Position numbers and translations under genes: made by a program
Part shown: positions 9,381 through 17,264 of the stretch, piece by piece
Layout: every line of letters starts with the position of its first letter
How positions within the stretch are numbered: the stretch's first letter is position 1
The notes under the pieces: model-generated
What the model saw: only the letters and a program-made list of their open reading frames with translations
The model's database searches: none
What the model was told of the DNA's origin: nothing
NCBI GenBank assembly: GCA_002316315.1
Contig: DCDG01000037.1
Coordinates: 1-64,000, forward strand
Origin: Candidatus Aminicenantes bacterium UBA1061
Lineage (GTDB): Bacteria; Acidobacteriota; Aminicenantia; Aminicenantales; Saccharicenantaceae
Length of the DNA: 64,000 nucleotides
Direction: 5' to 3'

Positions 9381-9929
9381 TCAGGCTTTATTCTTAAAAT
9401 GGCTATGAGCCGACTGCCAGCAGTCTGAGATTTTCTGACGAAGGATTTCTACCGCATGGCCGAGGGCCGGCCAGACCACTTCCAGATTCTCGAGCGCCCC
9501 GCTCACACTGCCTGGCAAGTTGATAATGAGCGTTTGCTTTCTGACACCGCAGACCGCCCGGCTGAGCATGGCCATAGGAGTCTTTTTTAAACTTTCGGTC
9601 CGCATGGCTTCTGCCAGGCCTGGAACCTCCCTCTCCATCACCTCGAGTGTCGCTTCTGGAGTTATGTCTCTGGGCGAAAGGCCGGTCCCACCGGTAGTTA
9701 AAATAATCTCCGGCGAGTCCTGACGGTCACACCATTCCAGAAGCTTTTGTTTGATGGCCTCTTTCTCATCAGGCACAATGGCCATCGCCAACACCTCGCC
9801 GCCCCGCTGAATCACAAAGTTTTTGAGTTCAGGCCCGGTCAAATCAGGCCTTTCTCCGCGGGCCGAGCGGTCAGAGACAGTCAGTATAGCCAACTGCAAT
9901 CCTTTTAGTTCACCTGCTTTGTCTGACAT
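9381..9929 (-). CDS. mogA: molybdopterin adenylyltransferase (MogA/MoaB family)
   Basis: Cytosolic enzyme that adenylates molybdopterin before metal insertion by MoeA. The family signature is plain: AILTVSDR near the N-terminus, TTGGTGLSPRDITPEA at about residues 78-93, and a late INLPGS motif. At 182 residues it is close to the usual length of 160-195. The ATG at 9929 overlaps the end of the MOSC gene by 20 bases, so the two are translationally coupled. MogA and MoaB cannot be separated reliably by eye; both do the same step in different organisms. Confidence 0.9.
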   Translation of the reverse strand: MSDKAGELKGLQLAILTVSDRSARGERPDLTGPELKNFVIQRGGEVLAMAIVPDEKEAIKQKLLEWCDRQDSPEIILTTGGTGLSPRDITPEATLEVMEREVPGLAEAMRTESLKKTPMAMLSRAVCGVRKQTLIINLPGSVSGALENLEVVWPALGHAVEILRQKISDCWQSAHSHFKNKA

Positions 9930-10437
9930 AGATTCTATCTCCGGCTTTGATTTTACCGCCTTTTATAACTTTCACAAATATTCCTTCCTGCGGCATAACG
10001 CACTCGCCAACCTGCCTGAAAATGGCACATTTCGTATGACAGGTCTTACCGATCTGAGTCACCTCCAGAACAATACCCCCATCAGTTTCAAGGACTGTCC
10101 CTACCGGAAGATGTGGCAAATCAAGGCCGGAAGTGGTGATATTTTCAGCAAAATCACCAGGACCAACTGCCAGCCCCAGTTGCTTCATCTTATCAATGCT
10201 TTCTATGGCGAGAAGACTCACCTGCCTGAGGCCTGGCCCGGCATGAGCATCACCATCAAGGCCCTGGTCCTCAATTAAAAGACCTTCCTGTCCAGGTTTT
10301 TTGCGCACGCTTTTCCGGCGGCTGATATTGACCGAAACGACCAGGCCCGATGACCTTTCCTCGCTCTTATCTGAATTTGGTTTCACTTGTTTTTTTTCCT
10401 TATTCTGGCCAGCCGCTTTATCTAAGTTCGCGTCCAT
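9910..10437 (-). CDS. MOSC-domain protein
   Basis: Stand-alone MOSC (Moco sulfurase C-terminal) domain of 175 residues. MOSC domains bind the molybdenum cofactor and act in sulfur or metal delivery. The first 35 residues are charged and low in complexity. The domain then runs from VVSVNISRRKS to the end and includes DQGLDGDAHAG, GDFAENI and the conserved cysteine region GKTCHTKC at about residues 133-140. An AGGAG ribosome site precedes the ATG. It sits between moaC and mogA in the pterin operon, a pairing seen often in anaerobes. Confidence 0.88.
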   Translation of the reverse strand: MDANLDKAAGQNKEKKQVKPNSDKSEERSSGLVVSVNISRRKSVRKKPGQEGLLIEDQGLDGDAHAGPGLRQVSLLAIESIDKMKQLGLAVGPGDFAENITTSGLDLPHLPVGTVLETDGGIVLEVTQIGKTCHTKCAIFRQVGECVMPQEGIFVKVIKGGKIKAGDRIYVRQSR

Positions 10438-10509
10438 CTTTTTCTCCTAATTCATTTTCACCCGCCAGCCTTTTCCAGCCGGATATCCTCCTGGCTGATC
10501 ATTTATTCT

Positions 10510-11004
10510 TTAAAAGTGGAAATTGCCGCTTTTCCCGCCAGATTTAGAAACTAAATGAATCTCACCTATGATCATTCTTTTATCAAAAGCCTTGCACATA
10601 TCATAGACAGTCAGGCAGGCTACAGCCACGGCCGTCAGAGCTTCCATTTCGACTCCGGTTCTATCCACAGCTCGCACCGAGCTTTTAACTTCAACCAGAT
10701 TTCTCCCCGGCCTTGGATTAACTTCAACCTCAACGGAAGTAATCCTTAAAGGGTGACAGAGAGGAATTAATTCGGAGGTCTTTTTGGCTGCCTGGATGCC
10801 TGCCAGACGGGCAGCAGTCAAGACGTCGCCTTTGGGCAGGCGATTTTCGGTTATTAACCGCATAACCTCGGCTGAAACCTTAACTTCACCTCTGGCTTCA
10901 GCCTGGCGGAGAGTTTCCGGTTTTTCGGCCACCTCTACCATTTTGATTATTCCAGATTTATTCAAACTTTTGTTTTCCTGCCGCCTTTTTCTTTCCCGGG
11001 TCAT
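10510..11004 (-). CDS. moaC: cyclic pyranopterin monophosphate synthase MoaC
   Basis: Second enzyme of molybdopterin synthesis, converting the MoaA product to cyclic pyranopterin monophosphate. Recognised by KGDVLTAARLAGIQAAKKT, then LIPLCHPL at about residues 78-85, VYDMCKAFDK at about 133-142 and a terminal KSGGKSG. At 164 residues it is full length, with about 15 extra basic residues at the N-terminus. It lies 98 bases after moaA and 72 bases before the MOSC gene on the same strand. Confidence 0.95.
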   Translation of the reverse strand: MTRERKRRQENKSLNKSGIIKMVEVAEKPETLRQAEARGEVKVSAEVMRLITENRLPKGDVLTAARLAGIQAAKKTSELIPLCHPLRITSVEVEVNPRPGRNLVEVKSSVRAVDRTGVEMEALTAVAVACLTVYDMCKAFDKRMIIGEIHLVSKSGGKSGNFHF

Positions 11005-11102
11005 TTTTTTCTCCTGATCCTCTTTTTAACTCTGAGTTTACCGACCGTATAATGTCAAGATAGTGACTTTAAGCGCTCATAATTCAGCCTGTTTTCTGCC
11101 AC

Positions 11103-12086
11103 TTATCCCCCGACACTTCTCAATCCCTTGCCAGTCAGCTGGCCATTGGCTTCCTGCCAGCTACCAGGCTTTTCCGCCAGGGCTTTCTTCAGGAGGGCTA
11201 TAATTTCCTCATCACCCGCCCCTCGCCTTAGCACCGCTTTTATATCATAAGACCTGGTAGAAAAGAGGCAGGTTCGAAGCTGTCCATCGGCGGTCAGCCT
11301 CAATCGGTTGCAGGCCCCGCAGAAATGATGACTGTAAGGGGCGATAAAGCCAAAGGTTCCCTTCATCCCGGGTAACCGGTAATGATGGGCAGCCGGACCC
11401 GAGCCCTCGACAAAAACCGGCTCAAGTTCAGCTTCTCTAATCAGGCCGCTGTCCTTAAGTTTTTTAAAAATCTCTGTAGCTGAAACAAATAGACCTTTAA
11501 CCGGTGAAAAATCCATAAGCTCAATAAATCTGAGATGAACAGGCAATTTAAAGGCTAAATTAATAAATTGACTCAGGCTCTCCCCGTCATCATTAAAATC
11601 TCTAAGAATAACGGTATTGACTTTGACCGGATTAAAACCCGTCCTGACTGCCAGCTCGAGACCGGTTAAAACCTGGCTCAAACCGTTGTAGCCGGTAATT
11701 TTCTGATATTTCTCCCGGTCAAGGGTATCAAGAGAAATGTTTATCCGCCGCAACCCGGCCTCTTTTAATTCGCTGATGTATCTCTCAAGAAGAATTCCAT
11801 TGGTGGTAAGAGAAACGTCCTTAACCCCGGGCAAAGAATTTATCTGGCCGACAAACCGGGCAGCGCCTTTTCTCACCAGGGGTTCACCGCCGGTCAGACG
11901 AAAACGGTCAACTCCCAGCTTCAAAGCCAGCCTGGCCAGATGTAAGAATTCCTCGTAGGTTAAGATTTCGCTGTGGTCAATGAAACTAAAATCAGTTACC
12001 CCGCGGCAATAGAAGCAGCGCAGATTGCACCTATCGGTTAATGAAATTCTCAGGTAATTTATCTGTCGATTATATCCATCGAGCAT
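11103..12086 (-). CDS. moaA: GTP 3',8-cyclase MoaA (radical SAM)
   Basis: First enzyme of molybdopterin synthesis. It is a radical-SAM protein with two [4Fe-4S] clusters that rearranges GTP. The SAM cluster cysteines are C20, C24 and C27 (CNLRCFYC). The second cluster is C256, C259 and C273 (FCGACNR ... RTCLF). The protein ends in the diglycine tail (SVGG) needed by MoaA. At 327 residues it is full length and no key residue is missing. It opens the minus-strand set moaA-moaC-MOSC-mogA-mobB-thiF-like and is separated from moeA by a 267-base gap containing a terminator-like hairpin. Confidence 0.96.
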   Translation of the reverse strand: MLDGYNRQINYLRISLTDRCNLRCFYCRGVTDFSFIDHSEILTYEEFLHLARLALKLGVDRFRLTGGEPLVRKGAARFVGQINSLPGVKDVSLTTNGILLERYISELKEAGLRRINISLDTLDREKYQKITGYNGLSQVLTGLELAVRTGFNPVKVNTVILRDFNDDGESLSQFINLAFKLPVHLRFIELMDFSPVKGLFVSATEIFKKLKDSGLIREAELEPVFVEGSGPAAHHYRLPGMKGTFGFIAPYSHHFCGACNRLRLTADGQLRTCLFSTRSYDIKAVLRRGAGDEEIIALLKKALAEKPGSWQEANGQLTGKGLRSVGG

Positions 12087-12251
12087 CTATCCAGACCCCA
12101 ACCTATATTATTACTATACTCCAACTCGGGCGCTTTATATAAACTCTCTCCTAAGGCTAATCCAGAGTCCCAAAAGTTGTGTCGAACTATTTCTATCTTT
12201 TGGCATCCTTTACCACAGACAAATTTTCATAATGAAAAGACCACTTGAAAT

Positions 12252-12277
12252 AAAAGGGCCCAGCTGAGAAACAGGGC
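12252..12277 (-). terminator. probable intrinsic terminator after moeA
   Basis: On the minus strand GCCC (12277-12274) pairs with GGGC (12261-12258) around an imperfect loop. It is followed by CC and TTTT (12255-12252). It lies about 75 bases after the moeA stop, so the moaA operon is likely transcribed from its own promoter in the same gap. Confidence 0.45.
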
Positions 12278-12353
12278 TTCTCCAGGATTTGCCAGGCGCC
12301 ATCCCATGTTCATGTATTCCTGATTTCTATCTCTCCTTCTTCATCAAAACCGT

Positions 12354-13586
12354 CTACCACTCTACCAGATGGACTTTGACTTTTGTCCCTTCAGGTAGAA
12401 ATTCAGCTTCAGCCGGAATAAGGGCCAGCCCCCTGGTCATTCGAAAACTGGTCATCATACCTGATTCCTGTTTCCCCAGGGGCCTGGCCAGCCACTCGCC
12501 GTTTTTATTTTCCAGATTCACCCTTAAAAAGTTAAGCCGGCCGCCTTTTTTCTTAACGGGTCCGGTCAGGCTGGCTTCAATTTCAACCGGCCAGAAATTT
12601 TCGTGACCTGAAACTTTTTTAATCAAGGGCCTGACATATTCTTCAAAGGCAATCATGACTGCTCCTGGATTACCGGGTAAGCCAAAAAACCAGCGCGGCT
12701 TCTGACCCTGGCGCAGAAAATAGAAAGCTAAAGGTTTGGCTGGCTTCTGAGCCACCTGCCAGAAAATTTTTCTGGCCGAGATTTTTTCCAGCGCTTCTTT
12801 GACCAGGTCATAATCGCCAACCGACACTCCGCCGGTGGTTATAATCAGCTCAGCCTTTTTTACCGCCCGCTTCAAAGCTGAGATCAAAGACTTAAGGCTA
12901 TCTTCCACTTTTTCCAGGCTGACCAGTTCAACCCCGCTTGATTTTAATAGAGCCTTAAGAATAACCGCATTGGAATTATAGATTTTTCCTGGCTGAAGCC
13001 TCTCCCCCGGCTCACACAATTCATTACCGGTAATTATGACCGCTACTGCCGGCCGCCGGTAAACGCTCACCTGGTTAAAACCACAGGCGGCTAAAAGACC
13101 AAGCTCCGGCGTTTTAAGCACACTCCTCTGGCGGATGATTATTTCCCCTTTCTTTACGTCCTCACCCGCCTCTCTGATATTTTCTCCAGGCTTAATTTGT
13201 CTTTTGACGAGGACCTGTCCACCTCTTTGCTCTACCTCTTCCAAGGGAACAACAGCCTCAGCTCCGGCTGGCACTGGAGCACCGGTCATGACTTTAACCG
13301 TCTCCCCGCTCCTGATCTTTTTTCTAAAATAATCGCCGGCCGGTTGGGCTGCCACCAGCTTCAGACTGATATAATTCGCGACTCCTTTTCCTGTATCTCT
13401 TTTGGTATCCTCGCTGCGGATAGCATAGCCGTCCATGGCTGAATTTCGGAAGGGTGGAACATTTATTTTCGACCTGATGTCCCTAGCTGCCACCCGGCCC
13501 AAAGCCTCATCAAGGGTAACCGCTTCCTGCCCCAGAACCGCCGCTTTTTCGATGACCAGTTTTCTGGCCTGTTCATAAGGTATCAT
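12354..13586 (-). CDS. moeA: molybdopterin molybdenumtransferase MoeA
   Basis: Inserts molybdate or tungstate into adenylated molybdopterin. Typical MoeA layout over 410 residues: PPFRNSAMDGYA at about 44-55, a domain with PVPAGAEAVVPLEEV near 117, the MogA-like part with TTGGVSVGDYD near 250-260, FGLPGNPGAVM near 304 and a C-terminal beta domain. It starts 93 bases after the tungstate ATPase gene on the same strand. That links metal uptake and insertion and, given the TupABC-type transporter, suggests the metal is tungsten. The start ATG at 13586 has a weak GAAGGG upstream. Confidence 0.95.
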   Translation of the reverse strand: MIPYEQARKLVIEKAAVLGQEAVTLDEALGRVAARDIRSKINVPPFRNSAMDGYAIRSEDTKRDTGKGVANYISLKLVAAQPAGDYFRKKIRSGETVKVMTGAPVPAGAEAVVPLEEVEQRGGQVLVKRQIKPGENIREAGEDVKKGEIIIRQRSVLKTPELGLLAACGFNQVSVYRRPAVAVIITGNELCEPGERLQPGKIYNSNAVILKALLKSSGVELVSLEKVEDSLKSLISALKRAVKKAELIITTGGVSVGDYDLVKEALEKISARKIFWQVAQKPAKPLAFYFLRQGQKPRWFFGLPGNPGAVMIAFEEYVRPLIKKVSGHENFWPVEIEASLTGPVKKKGGRLNFLRVNLENKNGEWLARPLGKQESGMMTSFRMTRGLALIPAEAEFLPEGTKVKVHLVEW

Positions 13587-13679
13587 TCTTGTTTCCCTTC
13601 ATTTCATTTTTATTTTATTCTATTCATCTCATTCTTTTGAAACCGGTAGCAGGCTTGGTGGTTTCCCAGGCCCACCGAT

Positions 13680-14756
13680 TCAAGGCGCTGCCACCGTCAG
13701 GGCTGAGGCCTTAATTCCAGCCCAAACCTGTTCTCCTGCCTGCAGATTAAGCTCCTCCAGAGAGGCTCTGGAAATAAGCGCCTTCAGGTTAAACCCGCAA
13801 TTAACACTGACCAGTATCATCCGGTCAAAAGATTTAATTTCTTCGACTGGGCCGTAAAACCAGTTCCTGACACTGGTTCTGGGTTTGTCCTTAGTAAGAA
13901 TAACTTCCTCCGGCCTGAAGGTTAAAATTACCCTCTGGCCCGGTTGAGCCGAACCATAAGCCTGGATAGTCTGCCCGTGAGCTGAAATTTTAAGCAGCCC
14001 CTGCTCTTCTCCGACCGCAATTCCTTCCACCAGAGTCTCATGGCCAAGGAGCCTGGAGATATCAGGTGTAGCTGGCCTGGAGAAAACTTCCTCCACCGGC
14101 CCGGCCTGGACTATTTCCCCGTCAATCATGACCATGATCCGGTCAGCTAAAAAGGCAGCTTCATCGCGGTTATGAGTGACCAGAATGGTCGTTGTGCCGG
14201 TTGATTTCCTGATGCGGGAAAAATCTTCCAGGAGAAGATCTTTTAAGTCCACATCCAGGCCGTTAAACGGTTCGTCCAGAAAAAGAAAATCTGGCTGAAT
14301 AATGAAAGCCCGGGCTAAATGAACCCGCTGTTTTTCGCCACCAGACAGTTCAAAGGGCGAACGGTTAAGATAGGGCTCAAGCTGAAAAAGATGGGAAATC
14401 GCCTCGAGCCTTTTTTCCTGTTCAGAAGATTCAAACCTCCGGAATTTAAGCCCCAGCAACAAATTATCCCTGACTGTTCCTTTGAAAAAAACCGGCTTCT
14501 GCAGCAAATAGACCGCCCGGCGGCCCAGCTCGGTCCGATTGCCATCTGTAACCAGCCGGCCTTGATAATATATCTGGCCCCTGTCAGCTTCCTCCAGCAA
14601 AGCCACTACCCTCAGAAAAGTGCTTTTCCCGGCTCCGTTTGGTCCGAATAGAACCAGGCACTCTCCTTTTCTAAGTTCAAAAGAGGGGACATTAAGAGTC
14701 CAGTTTGAACTGCGGGTCAGTTTCAGGTTTTTTACTTCCAGTTCGGTCTTTTCCAC
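13680..14756 (-). CDS. tupC: tungstate ABC transporter ATPase (TupC-like, with TOBE domain)
   Basis: ATP-binding subunit of an oxyanion importer. Walker A GPNGAGKST is at residues 38-46, the signature LSGGEKQR near 137, Walker B FLFLDEP near 160, and the H-loop is VTHN. The C-terminal third (about 225-358) carries the TOBE-type beta domain found in molybdate/tungstate and related ATPases, which may sense the oxyanion. The start is a GTG at 14756 with GGGGAG upstream, and it overlaps the permease gene by 25 bases. Substrate choice is taken from the TupA-type binding protein two genes upstream. Confidence 0.88.
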   Translation of the reverse strand: MEKTELEVKNLKLTRSSNWTLNVPSFELRKGECLVLFGPNGAGKSTFLRVVALLEEADRGQIYYQGRLVTDGNRTELGRRAVYLLQKPVFFKGTVRDNLLLGLKFRRFESSEQEKRLEAISHLFQLEPYLNRSPFELSGGEKQRVHLARAFIIQPDFLFLDEPFNGLDVDLKDLLLEDFSRIRKSTGTTTILVTHNRDEAAFLADRIMVMIDGEIVQAGPVEEVFSRPATPDISRLLGHETLVEGIAVGEEQGLLKISAHGQTIQAYGSAQPGQRVILTFRPEEVILTKDKPRTSVRNWFYGPVEEIKSFDRMILVSVNCGFNLKALISRASLEELNLQAGEQVWAGIKASALTVAAP

Positions 14757-15403
14757 TTTGTTTCTCCCCGGTGCTGGATCGAAGTCAGGAGCCAGTTAAC
14801 AGTAAAGCTCAGAGCTAGAAGAACCAGGCTCAAATAGATAGCGGCAGTGAAATTACCCATCCTGGTTTCCTGAACAATAGAGGTGGTCAGGACCCGGGTA
14901 TAGCCCTTGAGGTTTCCGCCAACCATCATGACCGCTCCAACTTCAGAAATGACTCCACCAAAAGCGGCAATCAGGGCAGCCAGCTGCCCCAGCCTGGACT
15001 CGTTGATGAGAATTTTAATCATCTGGAAGCGAGAAGCCCCTAAAGCCCTGGCCTGAAGGAGAAGCTCGACCTCAACCTGCTCGAAAGCCACAAATGACAG
15101 GCCGGCCACGACTGGAAAGGCGATGATAAACTGGGCAATAACCATAGCTGCTGGCGTATAGATTAATTGAAGAAAACCGAGAGGCCCATTCCGCCAGAAA
15201 AGGAGGGCAATAAACAGGCCAATGACTACCGGCGGCAAACCCATGCCGGTGTTAATTAACGAAATAATAAATCTTTTCCCGCGAAATTCTCGAAAATACA
15301 GATAAATGGCTGAGGGCAAACCGGTCAGGAAAGCCAATATAACTGCCAGGCCAGAAACAGTCAGGCTGAGCCAGGTAATCTGGAGAAGTTCAGCTAAAGA
15401 CAC
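14732..15403 (-). CDS. tupB: tungstate ABC transporter permease (TupB-like)
   Basis: A 223-residue inner-membrane permease with about six hydrophobic segments. The cytoplasmic EAA-type loop (ARALGASRFQMIKILI at about 122-137) contacts the ATPase. Length and pattern fit the TupB/WtpB group. The start is GTG at 15403, preceded by AAGGA. A 274-base gap separates it from tupA, unusually long within such an operon; it contains a 16-base palindrome. Confidence 0.88.
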   Translation of the reverse strand: MSLAELLQITWLSLTVSGLAVILAFLTGLPSAIYLYFREFRGKRFIISLINTGMGLPPVVIGLFIALLFWRNGPLGFLQLIYTPAAMVIAQFIIAFPVVAGLSFVAFEQVEVELLLQARALGASRFQMIKILINESRLGQLAALIAAFGGVISEVGAVMMVGGNLKGYTRVLTTSIVQETRMGNFTAAIYLSLVLLALSFTVNWLLTSIQHRGETKWKRPNWK

Positions 15404-15470
15404 TATCTGTAATCCTTCTTTATTTTGCTCTTATCTAATTTGGTTATCATCTGCTGTCTTTATCGCCGCC

Positions 15471-15486
15471 AGCTATTATAATAGCT
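15471..15486. repeat. 16-base perfect palindrome between tupA and tupB
   Basis: AGCTATTATAATAGCT is its own reverse complement. It lies 68 bases before the tupB start in the 274-base tupA-tupB gap. It could be an operator or a small RNA hairpin. It contains a TATAAT core, but no good -35 box stands at the right distance on either strand. Confidence 0.4.
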
Positions 15487-15677
15487 TTTCTGCTATTTAC
15501 TTATCTACTCCTTTGATTTAAAGCTTTCTATCCTTAAATATTTTATCTTTCGGCAGTCAAGGGGTTTTAATACCTAATACTTCTATGTATAAAAGCCTTT
15601 CATATTTTTTTTAAATTCTTATCTTAAAACATAAACTCTAAATTCTTATTCCTGAAATAAAATCAGTCTTTTTGATT

Positions 15678-16676
15678 TTAATTTGACCTGCTCTGGCTAT
15701 TTAGTCTTAACGGCTTAAACAAGCCAGGAAATTCAGTTTCATTTTTATCAGTTGTAAGAGAACCTGGCTCCTGTCCAAAATCCCTGATTAGCTGCTGAGT
15801 CGCGGGAGAAACCAGAAAATCGCTGAAGGCTCTGGCTCCAGCCTCATTTAGCCGGCCACCTCGCTTTTTCAAAGTAATAACCGAATAGATATTCTTATAG
15901 TTGTCATCGGAAGTCAGAACGGCCAGCTCCAGTCGGCCTTTTTTACTCATTTTGTAAAAAGTTGGAAAATCAGAAAGAATATAAGCTCTTTTTTCTGAGG
16001 CTATAAGCAGGCATTCCCCCATTCCCTGGCCAGCTTCAATATACCAGCTGCCGTGAGGCTCAAGACCTATTTCTCTCCAGATTCTTTTTTCAAGATTATG
16101 CGTTCCGGAATTATCAGCCCGGCTGATAAACGGCTGTTGAGCAGCGGCAATTAGCTGGAAAGCTTCAGGAAAAGTTTTCGCTTTAATTCCAGCCGGGTCA
16201 GCCGGCGGCCCGGCCAGAATGAAATCGCTGGACATTATTTCCAGGCGCTTTTCACCATAACCTTCAGCCATAAATTTTTCTTCAAGTTCCGGAGCGTGAA
16301 CCAGAAGAACATCAGCCGCCTGGCGCTTCCCCATTTCCAGGGCTTCCCCGCTCCCCACCGCTATAACCTTAACTTTATAGCCCGTAGATTGTTCAAAAAC
16401 AGGAACAAGGACATCAAGTAAACCGCTATCCTGAAGGCTGGTCGTGGTGGCAACAATAAGATCGCGGGAAGAGCCGGTTGAGCCAGCCTTTTTTTCTTCA
16501 GACGTTGCCGTGTCTGTTTTATTAGCAGGATTTGGCTTCTGGACCACTCTCCAGGTAACGAATGATAAAAGAAGAATTAAAATAAGAAAATAACAAATTC
16601 GCCGGCGGTGCTTCTGGCCATTTTGCTCGGCTTTCTTATTTTCTTCCTGATTATAAGACTTTTCGCTATTTTTCAT
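15678..16676 (-). CDS. tupA: tungstate-binding protein TupA-like, membrane-anchored
   Basis: Substrate-binding component that captures tungstate outside the inner membrane. A cytoplasmic basic tail (residues 1-26) precedes one membrane segment (about 27-44), so the protein is probably anchored rather than freely periplasmic. The mature part begins near residue 70 with ATTTSLQDSGLLDVL. The TTTS stretch is the oxyanion-binding signature of TupA/WtpA-like proteins and differs from ModA. ISRADNSGTH near 178 is the second family motif. It is first in the transporter set, behind a structured 225-base leader. Confidence 0.9.
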   Translation of the reverse strand: MKNSEKSYNQEENKKAEQNGQKHRRRICYFLILILLLSFVTWRVVQKPNPANKTDTATSEEKKAGSTGSSRDLIVATTTSLQDSGLLDVLVPVFEQSTGYKVKVIAVGSGEALEMGKRQAADVLLVHAPELEEKFMAEGYGEKRLEIMSSDFILAGPPADPAGIKAKTFPEAFQLIAAAQQPFISRADNSGTHNLEKRIWREIGLEPHGSWYIEAGQGMGECLLIASEKRAYILSDFPTFYKMSKKGRLELAVLTSDDNYKNIYSVITLKKRGGRLNEAGARAFSDFLVSPATQQLIRDFGQEPGSLTTDKNETEFPGLFKPLRLNSQSRSN

Positions 16677-16746
16677 TGTCGTTCAAGCCCTATCCTCTCG
16701 CCATCAGCCCTGTCTCGAGCCATCCTTGGCGGTAATTATCTGATAT

Positions 16747-16779
16747 AAAAAGGCCAGACTTTTGGCTTAAAAACTGGCC
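16747..16779 (-). terminator. intrinsic terminator inside the tupA leader
   Basis: On the minus strand GGCCAG (16779-16774) pairs with CTGGCC (16757-16752). A further T/A-rich inner pairing sits around the loop, and TTTTT (16751-16747) follows. No minus-strand gene lies in the 480 bases upstream. The terminator therefore sits within the untranslated leader, 70 bases before the tupA ATG, the position of an attenuator. Confidence 0.65.
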
Positions 16780-16797
16780 ACCGGAATTTCATCTCAG

Positions 16798-16891
16798 ACT
16801 CCTGGCCACAGCGAGAAGCCAGGCCGTTTCGAACCTGACTTGGTCATTTGTCATTTCTATCTCTCGGGCTTAAGGCCTGTTTGCCAGGAGT
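16798..16891 (-). promoter_or_regulatory. structured tupA leader, riboswitch-like element
   Basis: On the minus strand ACTCCTGGC (16891-16883) is perfectly complementary to GCCAGGAGT (16806-16798), giving a 9-bp closing helix. Inside it CAGGCC (16879-16874) pairs with GGCCTG (16825-16820), and TGAC/GTCA (16853-16850 with 16839-16836) forms a short hairpin. A competing hairpin CCTGGC/GCCAGG (16823-16818 with 16806-16801) would disrupt the closing helix. The terminator begins 19 bases further on. Position before a tungstate transporter suggests a metal-cofactor-sensing RNA (Moco/Tuco-type or new). The class cannot be assigned by eye. Confidence 0.5.
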
Positions 16892-16907
16892 TAAACTTTT
16901 AGTCTTA

Positions 16908-16936
16908 ATTTTATCCCAATAGTCGCGGTGATTCAA
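16908..16936 (-). promoter_or_regulatory. sigma70-like promoter for tupA
   Basis: On the minus strand TTGAAT (16936-16931), a 17-base spacer and TAAAAT (16913-16908). Transcription would begin near 16901, just before the structured leader, giving a leader of about 225 bases. Confidence 0.55.
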
Positions 16937-17182
16937 ATTCTGAGGTCTGGGCTATTCCAGGCCATTATTCTAGGCTGAGCGATTAATTTATAAATATCCT
17001 GCCAGAATAGATAGGCTCTCATTCCCCCGTCTGACTTCTTTGAACGGTCTAATCTTTTAGATATTCTATTTGATAAACTTCTATTTTCTGGTTGAAAGTA
17101 ACCGGGTCTAAGGGCGGCACTCTGAATATCCGGCCATGTTGTCTTGAAATGATAAGGCCTTAAGCAGCCATGTATAAAAACA

Positions 17183-17212
17183 TTGAATAAAAGGCAGGGT
17201 GAATTATATTAT
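17183..17212 (+). promoter_or_regulatory. sigma70-like promoter for the M20 hydrolase gene
   Basis: TTGAAT (17183-17188), an 18-base spacer and TATTAT (17207-17212). A strong AAAGGAG ribosome site and the ATG at 17265 follow about 40-50 bases later. Confidence 0.45.
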
Positions 17213-17264
17213 TCTATAAGAAATTTATTCTGGTTAGCTTTCAGGACAGAAAGGAGAGGTAACA

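Larger units (their letters stand above)
16677..17264. other. 588-base divergent regulatory gap between tupA and the M20 hydrolase gene
   Basis: No coding region is convincing here on either strand. It holds the tupA leader and promoter on the minus strand (16747-16936) and, on the plus strand, the promoter (17183-17212) and ribosome site of the M20 gene. I see nothing else I can support in 16937-17182. Confidence 0.6.

Noticed and set aside
12087..12353. A second cofactor riboswitch before moaA
   Set aside because: Apart from the moeA terminator hairpin I found no long nested pairing or second terminator in this gap, so a claim would be guesswork.
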